Assembly (NCBI GenBank): GCA_024036415.1
Contig: JAMWET010000488.1
Span: 248,001-312,000 of the forward strand
Direction of reading: 5' to 3'
Length of the DNA stretch: 64,000 nt
Origin: Prochilodus magdalenae
Lineage: Eukaryota > Chordata > Actinopteri > Characiformes > Prochilodontidae
Under the pieces are notes generated by a model that was given only the letters and a program-made list of their open reading frames with translations, had not been told where the DNA came from and searched no databases. This document shows positions 33,731-46,700 of this stretch, piece after piece. The position numbers and the translations under genes are program-made. The number at the start of each line of letters is the position of its first letter. The first letter of the stretch is position 1.

Positions 33731-36700
33731 CACACAGGCAGATGTATTGGTTTGTGTGGATGCACACACATACTAGGAGATATCTCACCTACAGAGGGTT
33801 CTTCAGGCATTTCTGGACTGTCTGGGAGTGATGATGAGGCGTCTTTTCTGATGAATGCCTGTGCAGCTCCTGACAGCTGGTCAATATGTTGATTGAAAGC
33901 AGCCAGTGGCTTCATTTCCAAAATCACAGAGAGAGGGGAGCGGAATATTGAGCGAGCAATAACCTCCGTCCCCTTCTCTCTCTAACTGTATGCACTAGAG
34001 CGTGGCGATTATCTAAGCTCGAAATATCCACATCCTGTGCTCGCTGTTCCTCAGCAGCAGAAAGTGTTTGGTGAGCAAGCCTTATTTGAGTTCACACCTC
34101 ATCATTATTGCAGGCTGACTTTAGCCAAGCAGTTGGCTGAGAGGGAGGTGTTATGCTTCTAGTGTGCACTCGCTGCTTGAGTTTGCTTCAGTGAGCTGAT
34201 ATTCGGAGCTGTCATAACAAGGCCTTTCGCAGCATTCCTGAAGAATCCTTAACAAAAATGAGATCAGATGCATATTTGATAGCACTGACATCATCAGCCA
34301 CTGTCAGCAGAGTGTCAGCAACTTGGTGTAAACTAATATGGGTTGCTTGCAGTGATAACAAATGTAAACCGCCAACACAGAAAGTTAAGGCCTAATTAAA
34401 AGACCTGAAGCTGAGCAAGGGTACATATCAATAGGAGACATCAAAAATCAGCTACTCCATCACAACCATCATGGCATTCTGCCTTCATTGATTATGTCGG
34501 TATTGCAGACACACTGGCATTGATTTCTGAGGATATGCACTACCAAAGCCCTGAACCACTGCAGTATGCAAGCATGAGATATCCTAGCTACAGCCGAAGT
34601 ACAACACAGCCTTCAGTGTGAGTTTAGTCACCCCCATCCCCCTGTAACAGTGGTGCAAGTGAGATCGAGAGTAGACAAACCCACCACAGATCCCAAAGTC
34701 CCTGCACTGATCTGCTTCAGATACAGGGGCTGTGCTAACTGTGGACACTGGCTGGGCCCGCAGCCTTTGATGTGCTCCAAGACTCTATGAACATTGTATG
34801 TTTGCACTGTGTGTGTGAACAGAGACAGAGCAAGTGGACCAGCACAAACAGGCTTTCAGGGCCAAGCCTGAGATTTCCCAAAGCTACTGTCAGGCAGAAG
34901 TAGCCGTATGTGATGGTCACATGCAATAATCATAGATACTGTTTACCTCTGTAAATCAGAATTATAGCCAGGGGCACAGTTAGGAAATAATTAGGGATCC
35001 GCAGTGATATCGGAATCATGTCCATCAGTATTGGCAAACATAAAATAACAGCATCACAAATATTGATGTGTTAACTGTACTTGCAGAGAGCAGAATGTTT
35101 AGCTACACTGTATTACTTCTAATTATCCAAAGAACATTTTATTTATCATGTCTATGCATGCTAAGTGGTCTGAGGAGCAGCTGAGTTATCATCTCCGGGC
35201 AGTCTCATGTTTAAACCCAGTGCACCCATTTTACTGTAATGCCAGATGTCATTTTAAGAGCATTTGAAAAGCTCGAGAGAGTCCAGACAGTCAGTGACTC
35301 AGGAAAAGTTTTGAACCTGGCATTGTTCTGCTTTCAGTCCAGGACAAATCCTCATTATTACAGCATTGGATTTCTAAAGGTTTCTGAAGAAGCAATGGAT
35401 CTTGATGGCAGTCTATGTGTTTCCCCAACAGATCTTTATATGGGCTGGGGATTTAGAGGCTTGTTTTTAATCTAAAGAGCTAAGTGGTGTGTTCAGTGGG
35501 ACATAGCCAAAGGCCATGGTTTCGGGTCTGCTGGCCTCACTGGAGATGTCTGCTTGTTAATGGATTAGCTGTTCAGTCATGGAGACGGAGCATACACCCT
35601 CATCTCAATGTATTGACGATTCTACAGATCACTGAACAATCTTAATACGCTGCCTCACTGTCTGTTCTTTTCTACAGTGGTGGGGAATCAAGGCTTGAGC
35701 TTTAAAGGTCAATAAATCAACAGAGACCAGAGCACAGCAACTGCAGTAGCATCATAAACACTCCTAACATTATGAGAGCCTGTTGTATGGTGTACTGTTA
35801 TAGCTGCATTGCCTTTCAAACCGCCTTGGACCTGAGTGAACATCAAGATTAGAAAACAGAATTAAACAATTTCAGTAATGTAATAGACTACAAAGGTCAT
35901 ACAGTCGCTGCACAATGAGTCAAATGTCACAATCTAAGAAAATATCTATGAACTGTGAGATGTTGTAAAACGCTGTGCTCTAAAGGTATTGACTAATATC
36001 AATCAGAATAATCCAATCAACAAATATTACTCATAGTTGCTTTTTAATGGTCTGATGGAAAAGCCCCATGGAACCTTGAACCCTCCCCACGAACCATCTA
36101 TATTGACCCATTCATAATGACATGGGGGTGTTTTATCACAGCCTTGAACATGTTTTACATGGCTTCGGCCTGTAGTTTTATGTGCTAAACATTGCAAGCC
36201 TAGTAGAGAGAACATTGCATGCCTCATCGTTTTCATCATCCTGTCCACTTATAAAGTAATTACGCGTGGCCATCTTACAGTCTGAAGCTGGAGTGGCTGT
36301 AGGGCCTTGTAAAGTGGCACTATAACATCGATTAAGTCGTTACAGCGATTATTACTTTTAAAAGGCTAAGCAAAGGCTTTGGCCGACAGCATTGATTTGT
36401 TAGCTGAGAGATTCTTGCAGCATCGCCGCTTCCATCGCGGCTGGGAAAAGGGGGCACAGAGGAGCGGCCAACGGAACAAACAGCACTCTTGGTGATAAGC
36501 AATGGGGGAAGGAGCCAACGTTGCTCAGCAGATTCTGTGAGTTGCATGAAGCAAGCTGTTGTACATGATTGCACCATTCCTCAGGAGACACTAGCCTGCG
36601 ACTGTTCATTGGTGTATAGCATTCTTCAGGAGAATGGAACACAGACCCTGGAGAATCAGTTCTGGAGTAGCAGCGGTTGCCTCTTTGTGTGCAAGGATAG

Positions 36701-37439
36701 AGGCAGCGTGTGTGAGAGAGGGAGACAGAGAGAGAGATTCATTGAAATCATGAAGAAAAGTATGCTTTAGGATTAATGGCACCCTTGGTAAACAAGCAAA
36801 ATGGCTATGGAACACATACATATTCTGGATGGCGTGATCCACTTGTATTGTTTGAGACATTTCTTTGCAGACTTCTGTTTACATCTGAAAAGCCATCAAT
36901 GAACACATGATCAACAACAGTCCAGACTTCTACCTCTTAATGTAGTCTGGTTGGAATTCTTCTCCGGTGTTTCTGTTCTGAAACAGAATTCTGTCTCATA
37001 GCATTAGCAGAAAATAAGACACATGGGAGATCGTGATTGTACCATTAGAACCATTAGACTCTTTAATGACACCTAGGGTAGTAAATGCACTGAACTTCCG
37101 AGAGTCACCACCAGACCCTTTACTGGAGGCCACACCTAACATGAGCCTTTTGGTTGTGGCCGTTTGCATAACCACACCTCCAGTGTCTCCTGAGCCAGCA
37201 CCAGCTTGTACTGAGTTGCTACAACGTTTTATATAGTAACTAGTAACTTTAAATTGTTTACCACTGCCTGAAATACCGAAATACAGTCTCACTGTATAGC
37301 ACTATATGGACATTTCCCTTCAATATTAATATTTAGTCCATTTATCATATTCATATTATTATAAGTATGAGATAATAATTTCATTTCTTAGGCAACAGTG
37401 GTTAACTGCATTTAATGGAAAGTCATTTGAATCTAAAAG

Positions 37440-37472
37440 GTGTGTGTGTGTGTGTGTGTGGGGGGGGGGGGG
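37440..37472. repeat. (TG)10 followed by G13
   Basis: TG repeat 37441-37460 running into a G homopolymer 37460-37472 in sbk1 intron 1. Confidence 0.9.
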
Positions 37473-40400
37473 TGGGGTGTATAATGATGTGCTGCATCAC
37501 ACAGGACAAACGAAATGCAGATTAGCTCAGTTAATTTGAACTACTGCGCTGAGGTTGCTTTGTATTGTTTGTGTGTGTACATATTAGTGCAGCTCAAAGC
37601 TCTCACCGAAGCTTCACCGAGTTATAATTGCATGTGAGATGGGCTGAATGATGAGCTGGTGGTTGAAGGTCATCCTCAACTCCATAGCAGCCTAATTCTT
37701 TTTCTCTTTCATCGGTGGCTACTTTCATGTGAAAGCTGCATACGTGTTTGTACCTGTGCTCCATATAATGTGTAAAATACTTTCATTTCCAGGAATGGAC
37801 AATAAATTTGTCTGTCTGTCAGCACTGGTCTTGTTAAGTGGAATGCGAGGAACCCTTTTTCGTAAGGGTGCTTTCCTGTTGGGCCACATACACAGGCTCC
37901 CTCTTTGTCTTATATACAGCACACGCTCTCTCAACGTGCACCCTTACATTCCCACAGATGGTGCCTAAGGACAGGATGTGCTATGCATTCTGTCTCGTTC
38001 AACACACTGGTCTCCACGAAGGAGCACTGGCAGGCTGTTGAGACTGTGAAGTCTCTTCAGTCATTCACAAATCACACCAGCCGCTCTGCTGAAGGAGTGA
38101 AAAAGTGCTGCAATAAATATCCTATCAGCTGAGAATAGTCTGCTGTTATGTCAGAATACTGTCTAGACCAAATTATATTGGACACCCACCCAAGTCTGTT
38201 CATGTGTGAAGTTCCTTTTTTGGCAGTATGTAATTAGAATAAAAAAAATCAGAAGAAAAACAATAACAAGAAAAAAAATACAGAGTGATTGTGCCTAAGC
38301 AGTCTCCAGGTGGTCGTCCCAGAGTGTTGTCAAACAGTGATGGTATTTAAGATGGCTGTTTAGGTGGTTCTCACCAGTTACTATAATAAAACACACAAAT
38401 ATGGTTACAAATAAAAAATATTGCAAAGTAAAAGTATTGATATGAAGACCATGTGATTTTAGATTGTAACTGGTTCATGGGTGAAAAGTTGTTTAAGGCT
38501 TGAACTGCTCAGATCACCAGACATATGTTCCAAAAACAGGACCATACACAGAGAAAAAGTCGACTTTATTTCCAATGCTTCAAATGACTTCCACAAAGCT
38601 AAAGTATATTACATCATATCGATTACTTGTCAAAAGTCAGCAAAGAGATTGTGTTGATGCAACGTACTTTATTAAGTGGAACCGATTTAGAAATTCTAAT
38701 CAAGCATGTCAGGGGACTTTTTCCCCAGTCTGAGGTTTAAAAACACTTTCACCTTTTTTTTTTTTTAATAACTGAGCATAATGCCAGATTATTAACTCGC
38801 TGCTTTGAACGTAATGAGGTATTTTATTGTAAAATCACATTTATAATCAGTTTACATTCTGTATGCACACGTTTGACTTCTTAACCATTTCAAATGATAA
38901 CAAAACATTACCAACAGAAAAGGATGTCTCTGCAAAACAACACATAATTAATTTCCATCAAATTAAATAATCCAATAAATGATATTCTTTTATTCTGACT
39001 AATGTGGTTTCGAGATCAATATATAATCAGATTATTACTATTTCTCACATATACCATATGTATTCCATTAGCTTGATTCTTAGTATATTATATCCAGATT
39101 AATATACTAATAGGCTTAGGCACTTAATCATAACTTTCGGGTGGACTTTTACTGCCCCATGTGAAAGAGAGCCACAAATCAGTTACTTCCTTTCATCTGA
39201 AGTGTAACAAACTAGCTACTCCTCCGGTCCTCAGTCTAGGCCTTATCTGTTTTCTCTGTGCTAGCCACAGTGAGTTATTGTTTGAGTGACCTCGAAGTTG
39301 CATACCAACTGGTCTGGAAATCTCCAGGTGTAAGGGGCCTCTAAAACCCATATTTGAGCTTCCTTCCTCTTCATTAATTATGCACGTATGTTAACACCTT
39401 TTTGTTTATTCATATCACAATAAGGGGAGATATATAACCTTTTGTAACTTGGTCAACCTTCAGAGAGTTTCTCCCTGGCCAAAAGCTTTTCAATAAATAT
39501 ATTACTTTGGAGCATTAATTGTGACTCTGTGATTTTACGATTTCTGCTTATTTAGAAAATTTCCACCACACTAACACAAACATGGAAAGAAAGTTTATTA
39601 TCCAGACAGAATTTTCTGTCTTGAGAAACAGCTCATCAAATAATGCCATGTTTTTGTCCCTAGTAATGACTGTGAGAGTGAGATTAAGAGTTATACATAA
39701 ACATATGCATTCCATCGTTTGTAAATCGCATACTATATAAGAGATATTCTTATTTTTAAGTTATTTGTGTATATATCTCTAATTATATTTACCATCTTCC
39801 ATGATAGCAACAAAACCCTTCTCCCCTTCTGTTTCCAGTTATCTCATTGGTTGTGAAGGTCTGTGTCTGTTCAGCCTCTTAATGACAAGCCCGACTGGGC
39901 CTTTTGTGGCAGCCAAATGTTAATGAGTGTTATGCAATGTGAGAAAACTTTGTCTGGCGACATTTCTGTGTGTCGCTAAAGTAAACAGCGAGCAGTGAGA
40001 AGCGGTGTGATTTTGTGATTCAAGAGGGGATTCGCCTGGCTCGCTCTGCTCCCCTCTTATCTTTTGTTCGGCGCTGTTCCCTGCTTCTGTTGCACCGTCG
40101 AAAAGCGGGCCTTGTGATCTTGAGTGCTTGAAAGGGTTTTGAGGTAGCAGAAACTAGATCAGTGTTTACTGCAGGACGTAAAAGGTTATATAAGAACTCG
40201 TTTGGCTTAGACACAGAACCCACAACCTCAACGGGCCAAACTTTTGCGGCTTTGATTTCATGATAAAGTGTTGTGTGAGTGCAGGATTTGATTTATGCTG
40301 TTCTGCTGGAGGTGAAAACAACAGCACAATCTAAAGTCAGTTTTATGCACTGGCTATGAAATGCATTTCACTATAGACCTCTGAGGTCATACATCTTTTT

Positions 40401-40681
40401 GTAGTTATATTCCAGGTCTAAGTTTTGTCTAAAATGATTTCCCTTTTTGAAAGCCACCATATTGCAAAAAGAATTCTTAAGCTGATGTGTTTTTACCCCA
40501 TAGGCATACTAAGCTAATACAGCTAGCAACCAAAAGAGCAGTGCACCACTGTTAAACCGGGCAACACAACCGTTGACATGTTTATGTATGCTATGTTTTG
40601 ACAGTGCACATTACACAGTTTACTTAGCCAGTTGATTAGGCCACTAAGGTGAAACCCAACCCACTAGCTTATGAAAACCCA

Positions 40682-40827
40682 TCCTGGTCCTAAATGCCTC
40701 AGGTGGTCCACATTTTTTTTTTTTTGGATGAAAAATCATTTATTATTATTATTATTATTTATTATTAATTATTAAAATTCATAAAAAAAAAAAATGTGGA
40801 CTGCCTGGGTGGCCCAAAGGACCAGGA
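40682..40827. repeat. Foldback (inverted-repeat) element
   Basis: The left arm starts TCCTGGTCC and runs to GGTGGTCCACATTTTTTTTT (40682-about 40725). The right arm (40783-40827) read in reverse starts TCCTGGTCC and runs to GCAGTCCACATTTTTTTTTT. Arms are about 44 nt and imperfect, around a (TTA)n-rich loop. It looks like a small MITE or foldback sequence in sbk1 intron 1. Confidence 0.7.
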
Positions 40828-41319
40828 CTAGGAACCACTTTGAGAAGGTGTCATGTTGGCAGGTTTGTGGACTTTCCATTAAATTAGGCAAGTTTAAAAA
40901 TGCAGTCGTTGTTGAAAATTATAGGCCTACTGTCAGAACATATCACAGTCATTAAAAGGCTAAATAACATATTTGAATGGGAATCATCTTATCAGTGTAT
41001 GAAAATACGCTCTAATTGTAAATGTAACAGAGCAAATATGACTAAATACTACCCACATGTGAATACACTCTGTAACATAACATGTTTTTTGCAGTTGGAT
41101 ACTTGTGGAAATTTTGACTATTAATGACCACATGATGTCTATAAGAATAGCAACACCTAGTCTTCGGGAACCCAGTTAACCATTGGATGTAATGGGGTGA
41201 TTTTAGCCCAGGGTTCGCTAATGCTAATGACAAACAACAAAAAATTACATATGTTTTAAGGTCTGTGAAATCATTTGCATACTAAAAGGTACATTTCGCG
41301 TCTCTTTTCTTGTCTTCAG

Positions 41320-41542
41320 ACGTACCTGTTGACGCATCCTCTGTGGTAACTGGCCCTTCCCACTGGAAGAATGAGCTCCTCCCCCCTTGTGTCCCGTGCG
41401 TCCATCGACATCTTGGAAGAGCTGCAGCTTATTGCAGCCCAGAACCTGGAAAGGCTGGATATCAACAAATACTATGAGGTCATCAGAGAGCTGGGCAAGG
41501 GCACCTACGGCAAGGTGGACCTGGTCGTCCACAAAATCCGAG
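41320..41542 (+). CDS. sbk1: sbk1 first coding exon (5' UTR to 41370, coding from 41371)
   Basis: The acceptor TCTTCAG ends at 41319. The 51-nt leader is followed by the ATG at 41371. It encodes residues 1-57, including [20 protein letters not shown] and the glycine-rich loop. The donor is AG|GTAGGT at 41543, leaving phase 1. Confidence 0.93.
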
Positions 41543-43710
41543 GTAGGTCTCAGAAGCCGGGACACTTAAGACGATGAGTCATATATTTTGGCTCTAGTAT
41601 TCCACATTTAAACAATAAGTTTATTTTTTCCCAAACCTGGTCCTGCACTCCTAAATATAATGGAATTATACTAGCTTCCAAATGGTTCTTGGATTTACAG
41701 CTCAAGGAAAAAACTGTCCTTGGAATAAACCTGTTGCACAGCCATGTGTCCAGATTTTGCTTCTTTAGTTTAGAGTTTAAGTCTCCAGACAAATATAGCT
41801 ACAAGAGAAGTCAACAGTAACTCAAACCTTTCCTTTAAATTCAAAACTTCCCTCAAATCACATCCAGGTCTTCATTTAGTGACAGGTTTGTCAGTAGTTC
41901 AGGATGGCTTACTATGAGTTATAAATATAACCAAAGCATGGAATCTGGGGGCAGCCATTTTTAAAAGCTTTTCCTATTTATTAAACATGTGAATCGAGAT
42001 TTAATTACAAGCTTAAGAGTAGTTGTAAATGTAACGTAGCATCCATGTGCCTGGTCTTGGAATTCTGTACAACCCCTGCTGTCTAAAACCACAGCAGTGT
42101 GTCCTAAGCCATTTTGACAAAGATGGGCAACCATATTAAAGGCCTGGGTGCTATGTGAGTGCATTTGAGAGATATTTTACAAATATTATCTGGATGACTA
42201 TTGACTTCTAGTGTTTGTTAGAAGCGTTAGCCTCGTAGCTCCAGCACCAAACTAAAGAAACAAAATTTAGACTAAGCATGTCAAGTGAAAAAACTGTGTA
42301 AATAAGGTTGTTCATCAAACTGTATCTCCATAGAACCATATATTTAAAGGAAAGCCAAGAAGCTTCTTTTACTGGCCTAAACCATTTACTGCAGCTCAAA
42401 AAGAGATGGCCTGTTATTGCAGGGAGAACACCAAAATGCGCAAGGGTACCTCAGGTTCAGGTCTTAGAGGCCACTGTGCAACAGCTAACACATTCAACAA
42501 CACACTCCCTGTTATTGGAAAGCACCTGTTATTTTGTTTGAGGCTTGTAACTTGCTTTCACAATTAATCAAATTTACCTTGCTGCATACAGCACTCATCC
42601 AACAGGCCTTTCATCTTGTCCTTTGTCCCCAGAGCTCAGCCCGCTTATGGCTTATGATACTTTGGCATCCTACTATTTTAGGCATCTAGCGGCAGCGCTC
42701 AATTCCAGGAAACAGTACAGTATAGCCTGTAGGGATCAGCAGTAAAACACAACACGTGACTTATCGTCCTTCAAAATACCCATCCCTAGAAAATCTGTCT
42801 AACCTGCCGACGACAGAGGCCAAACACCCACCATCTGTTCCTGGCTGCAGTATTAATGCCTCTTTATGAAAACCAATCGCAGGAACAGTCTGGGTTAAAT
42901 GGTACATCTGCCTCGGCTCGTTCTGAGTCGTCCATGTGCTCTCCAGTCTGAACAATGTCCTATTTTTTTAGGCCTGAGTATTTTTAAAGAGAGCAAAAGA
43001 ACTCACCATCTGTTGGAACCCCAACGTCTCTCTTTTGTTTATGTTGTGCTGAAAGACCAGTACTCAGGGGCTCAGGACTGTGCGGATGGTTCTTAACATC
43101 ACAAGGCAACATACCAAAAGATGTTGGAGATCTATTTTAGTCACTGATAGCAGATATGTGTGATTAGCAAGCTTTCTGAGGAGGACATAGAATGGAGCAG
43201 TCAGTACATTAACATTTATGGCATTAGAAGATGCTCTTATCCAGATGCTTAGTGTTCAGTCAGAGAATGTTTCCTAGCTGGTACAAAAAGGTTAGAGTCA
43301 GTGCCCAAGTGCCATTGCTAAAACAGAATTAAATACAGCAGAAGTGCACCACCTTTGTCTTTGCACTACACTACACTTACACACACACACACACATATAG
43401 ATATCGTCACTGTCCAAAGAAAAACATGTATCTCCATTTTTGTTGATTTTTACTTTTAAGCCTCATTTGATCACATGAGCTGTTTTTTACAATGTGTGTG
43501 AATTTCATGACAACTGAATTAACAGAAATGGCCCAGAACTGCTTGGAAAGACATCTGGTTCCATTGACTTGAAGTTTTTGGCCTCTCCTGTAAAGTTGCC
43601 ATTTTGGAGATATCTATTTTTCTTTGGACAGCGACGATATATCCTGTATATAGTATATATATTTGTGTATATATATATATAGATACCTATTATATATAAT
43701 TAATGGACAG

Positions 43711-43744
<34 letters not shown>

Positions 43745-46700
43745 CTATACTGCACTGGAGAAGGAGCCTGACTGTGTTTCGTTATATGAATTAAATTGAA
43801 TTGAATTGAATTGAATACTGTCTACTATGTGTTAGTATGCTAAAAGGAAGACAGCTAGCAGTTCTAAACCAAAGTCATAACAGCCAACTTGATGTATGCT
43901 ATGTTTGCATTCCTAGCTTTTTGGGTCACTGAGACTTAGCTGGGAACCAGCACAGAACATGTTAAGAACAGTACTGAAACGAGGTCTTTGTAGCGTTTCT
44001 TTGTTTTGGTAGTGGTTAAAATGTATGTTAAATGTATAACTGTTATGTCATGTAAGTCTTTTGCTAAAGATGCCTTAAAATCCAATCCTATGATGCATTT
44101 CAGGGCATAGAAGGCATGTGACACTTGTGACCACAAGGTTTGAATTAAAGTTATACAGATTTTGTTAAAGATGTGAGCATTGAAGTTGACTTCTTATTTG
44201 CCAGCTTGTTTGGATTTTTTTCCGTTCCACCTTAAATGGTGCTATAGTTGGAATGTTAGGTTTATCTGCCTAGTCAGCCATTTTCATTGCTGTTGTTCTG
44301 TTGTCATAATCATGTTGGGTTAGAATGTGAGCTGGGCTGTGTACATTTTGGAGAAATAATTATTGATCAGTATAGACTGTTATGTAACTACTTAAGATTC
44401 TGGAATCAATCCGTTTCCCTTTTGCAAAAGCAGGATTTGTATTTTTTCCAGAAGACCCCACTGTTTGAGGTAGTATGTCATGGTATGTCAGTTTGGTGTA
44501 CCAACCATTCCGTTTTACATTCTATGGCACCTGAAAAGCACTTCACAAGGTCAGGAGCATTTTCCTGGTCTTGGTAACGCGGGGAGCCTTGATGTTCTCT
44601 GTTTTCCAGCACTAAGGACATTTTTGTCCTGAAGAGAAATACATATGCATCCTGTGCATTCTTTACCTGTCATGACTGTCACTCATATCAAAGAATGCAT
44701 TGCTCCTACTTCTAAGTAATAGCTGTCATTGCACTAGAATGTTACCATGACGAGAAGTGCTATCTTGAACAATCTTTATTAGTAGCCAGAAGGCACAGCA
44801 TATATCTCTGCACAAATATTCCACCAAGTGTAATTAGATGTTAGAAATCATCCACAGGAATAAAGTGACGGGGGATGTCTAGTGAGGATTAATCAGTATG
44901 AAATATTTAGAATTCTGAATGATTAATATTTCAGAGGACTAGAGGGAGAAGGGGAGAAAAATATAAGTCTGCATTTGTAAATCTTTTTTACATTTTGATA
45001 TTTACAATGAGTAATCTACATTAATGCACCGTCAAAAAAGATTTAGCATTAAACAATCACACTCAAAGCCAACTCAGAAATACACAGCTTCTTTTTTGTT
45101 TTATTTGTTTCTCGTACTAGTAGCAGCAGCATGCAAAGTCTCAAACATTGTTTCACCTCTCTGCCTTTCAGACACATTGACACATCTGCCGAGACAGGTG
45201 CCGGTGGCTGAGAATGTGTTGGTGTTTCAGAATTTAGTTTTGCTTGCTTTGGTTCTTTATTCTGATGGATGGCCTTCTGATCTATGCCTTTTGTATTATG
45301 CAATATAGAGGGGGCAGGGTCTCCTGCTATTCTGACCTTCTTTATAAATGCACAGCAGCTGCTTGAAATGAACAATGCCCTGTAACAAATCTTGGTCAGT
45401 GGTGTATTCAGAGTGGAGTATAGCTATTTCATTAGGCTGAAGGAAGAGATGTGTTGTAGGAGGTATTTAAAATGTCAGTGGTGATTTATAACTGCCTGTT
45501 TTTGGTCCATTCAAGATTGTCCTTGAGTTTTAAGTGCCCCTGTTATGGATACAGGAGCATATTGGATGAGAGTGGACTAAAAATCTACTGCAGCTTTACT
45601 GTTTTCCCAGCAGAACTCAAATCTTTTTCAGCCTCATTAGAGCTTTACATAATGAATGACGTCTGGAAGAAATCCTATTTTGCAAATCTCATTATGTATC
45701 TGACTTGATCTTCATAATTTTGTAATAGAGTCTCCATGTAAATGTCTTTAAAAGTGAAACACAACCTTGTAGAGGTCATACCAGATGGATAGACCTATAG
45801 CTGGTTTGAAACAGAGAATTTGCAACAAGGATTCTGCGGCAGAGCTGAACACTTACCCTGCTTGTCCATTCCCACAGGCACCAAGATGGCCCTGAAATTC
45901 TTGCGGAAGAAAACCACAAAGCTGAAGAGCTTCTTAAGGGAGTACAGCATCTCGCTTTACCTTTCACCATGCCCCTTCATCATCAACATGTACGGGATTG
46001 CCTTTGAGACTGACGAGTACTATATCTTTGCCCAAGAATATGCGCTAGCAGGAGATCTCTTCGACATCATTCCCCCTCAGGTGAGCCCACTGGCACATCC
46101 TAAACTTTTTTGGAATCTCAGGGATTTTGTGGAGATTAACTCTACTCAAAAAAGTATGCTATATACTGCATGCTACTCTATATATCATCATCTAGTATAC
46201 CACAGTTAACCTAACGTGTGCAGGGGCTGAACCAATCAGAGCAATCCCAAAGCCTACTTCATTTTCTTAGCCTTTCAATCTCTGTAAATGTTGCTATGCC
46301 GTATGTCATTAAGTTAGCTCTGGATGCATACTGGAATATTTGTGGAAAAGTAATACAACATCCAGGTATCTTTTTAAGCCATGTTCGCAAGCAGTATATA
46401 GTAGGTGTTTTCTAAGGTGTCTGTTTCAGAAACAAAGTACATCATGATGCATTTATCAGTATATCTGTAACACTGGCAACTGAAAATTTCAAAACCACTG
46501 AAAGCTGCATAGTGACATAGAGCTAAGTGGCATAGGAATTAAACCCCTCCTTAAAAATGAAGAACAGAACCAGGGAGTTCAACATCTGGGGATGGGCTTA
46601 TAACAGTTGAAACTCAGTACAGGCCTCTCTACAGGTCTTAGTTTTAAAACTTCCTCCTATTTTAGAAAGGTTATGTCAGTCATATTGAGTTTGCATGGAA

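Larger units (their letters stand above)
32292..41319. other. sbk1 intron 1 (non-coding interior)
   Basis: About 9 kb. Contains a (CA)16 microsatellite, a (TG)10-G13 run and a foldback repeat (listed separately). One minus-strand stretch (33789-33927) resembles an exon but is unproven. The other short ORFs show nothing. Confidence 0.6.
41543..45877. other. sbk1 intron 2
   Basis: 4.3 kb with no coding exon seen. It holds a SINE-tail-like repeat (43211), a palindromic MITE (43398), an (AT)15 run (43713-43742) and a GAATT-type tail (43789-43815). Confidence 0.7.

Noticed and set aside
33581..33892. ORFs with His-Thr or Cys-Val runs
   Set aside because: Produced by the (AC)16 microsatellite.
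41245..41565. 106-aa minus ORF
   Set aside because: Antisense to sbk1 coding exon 1.
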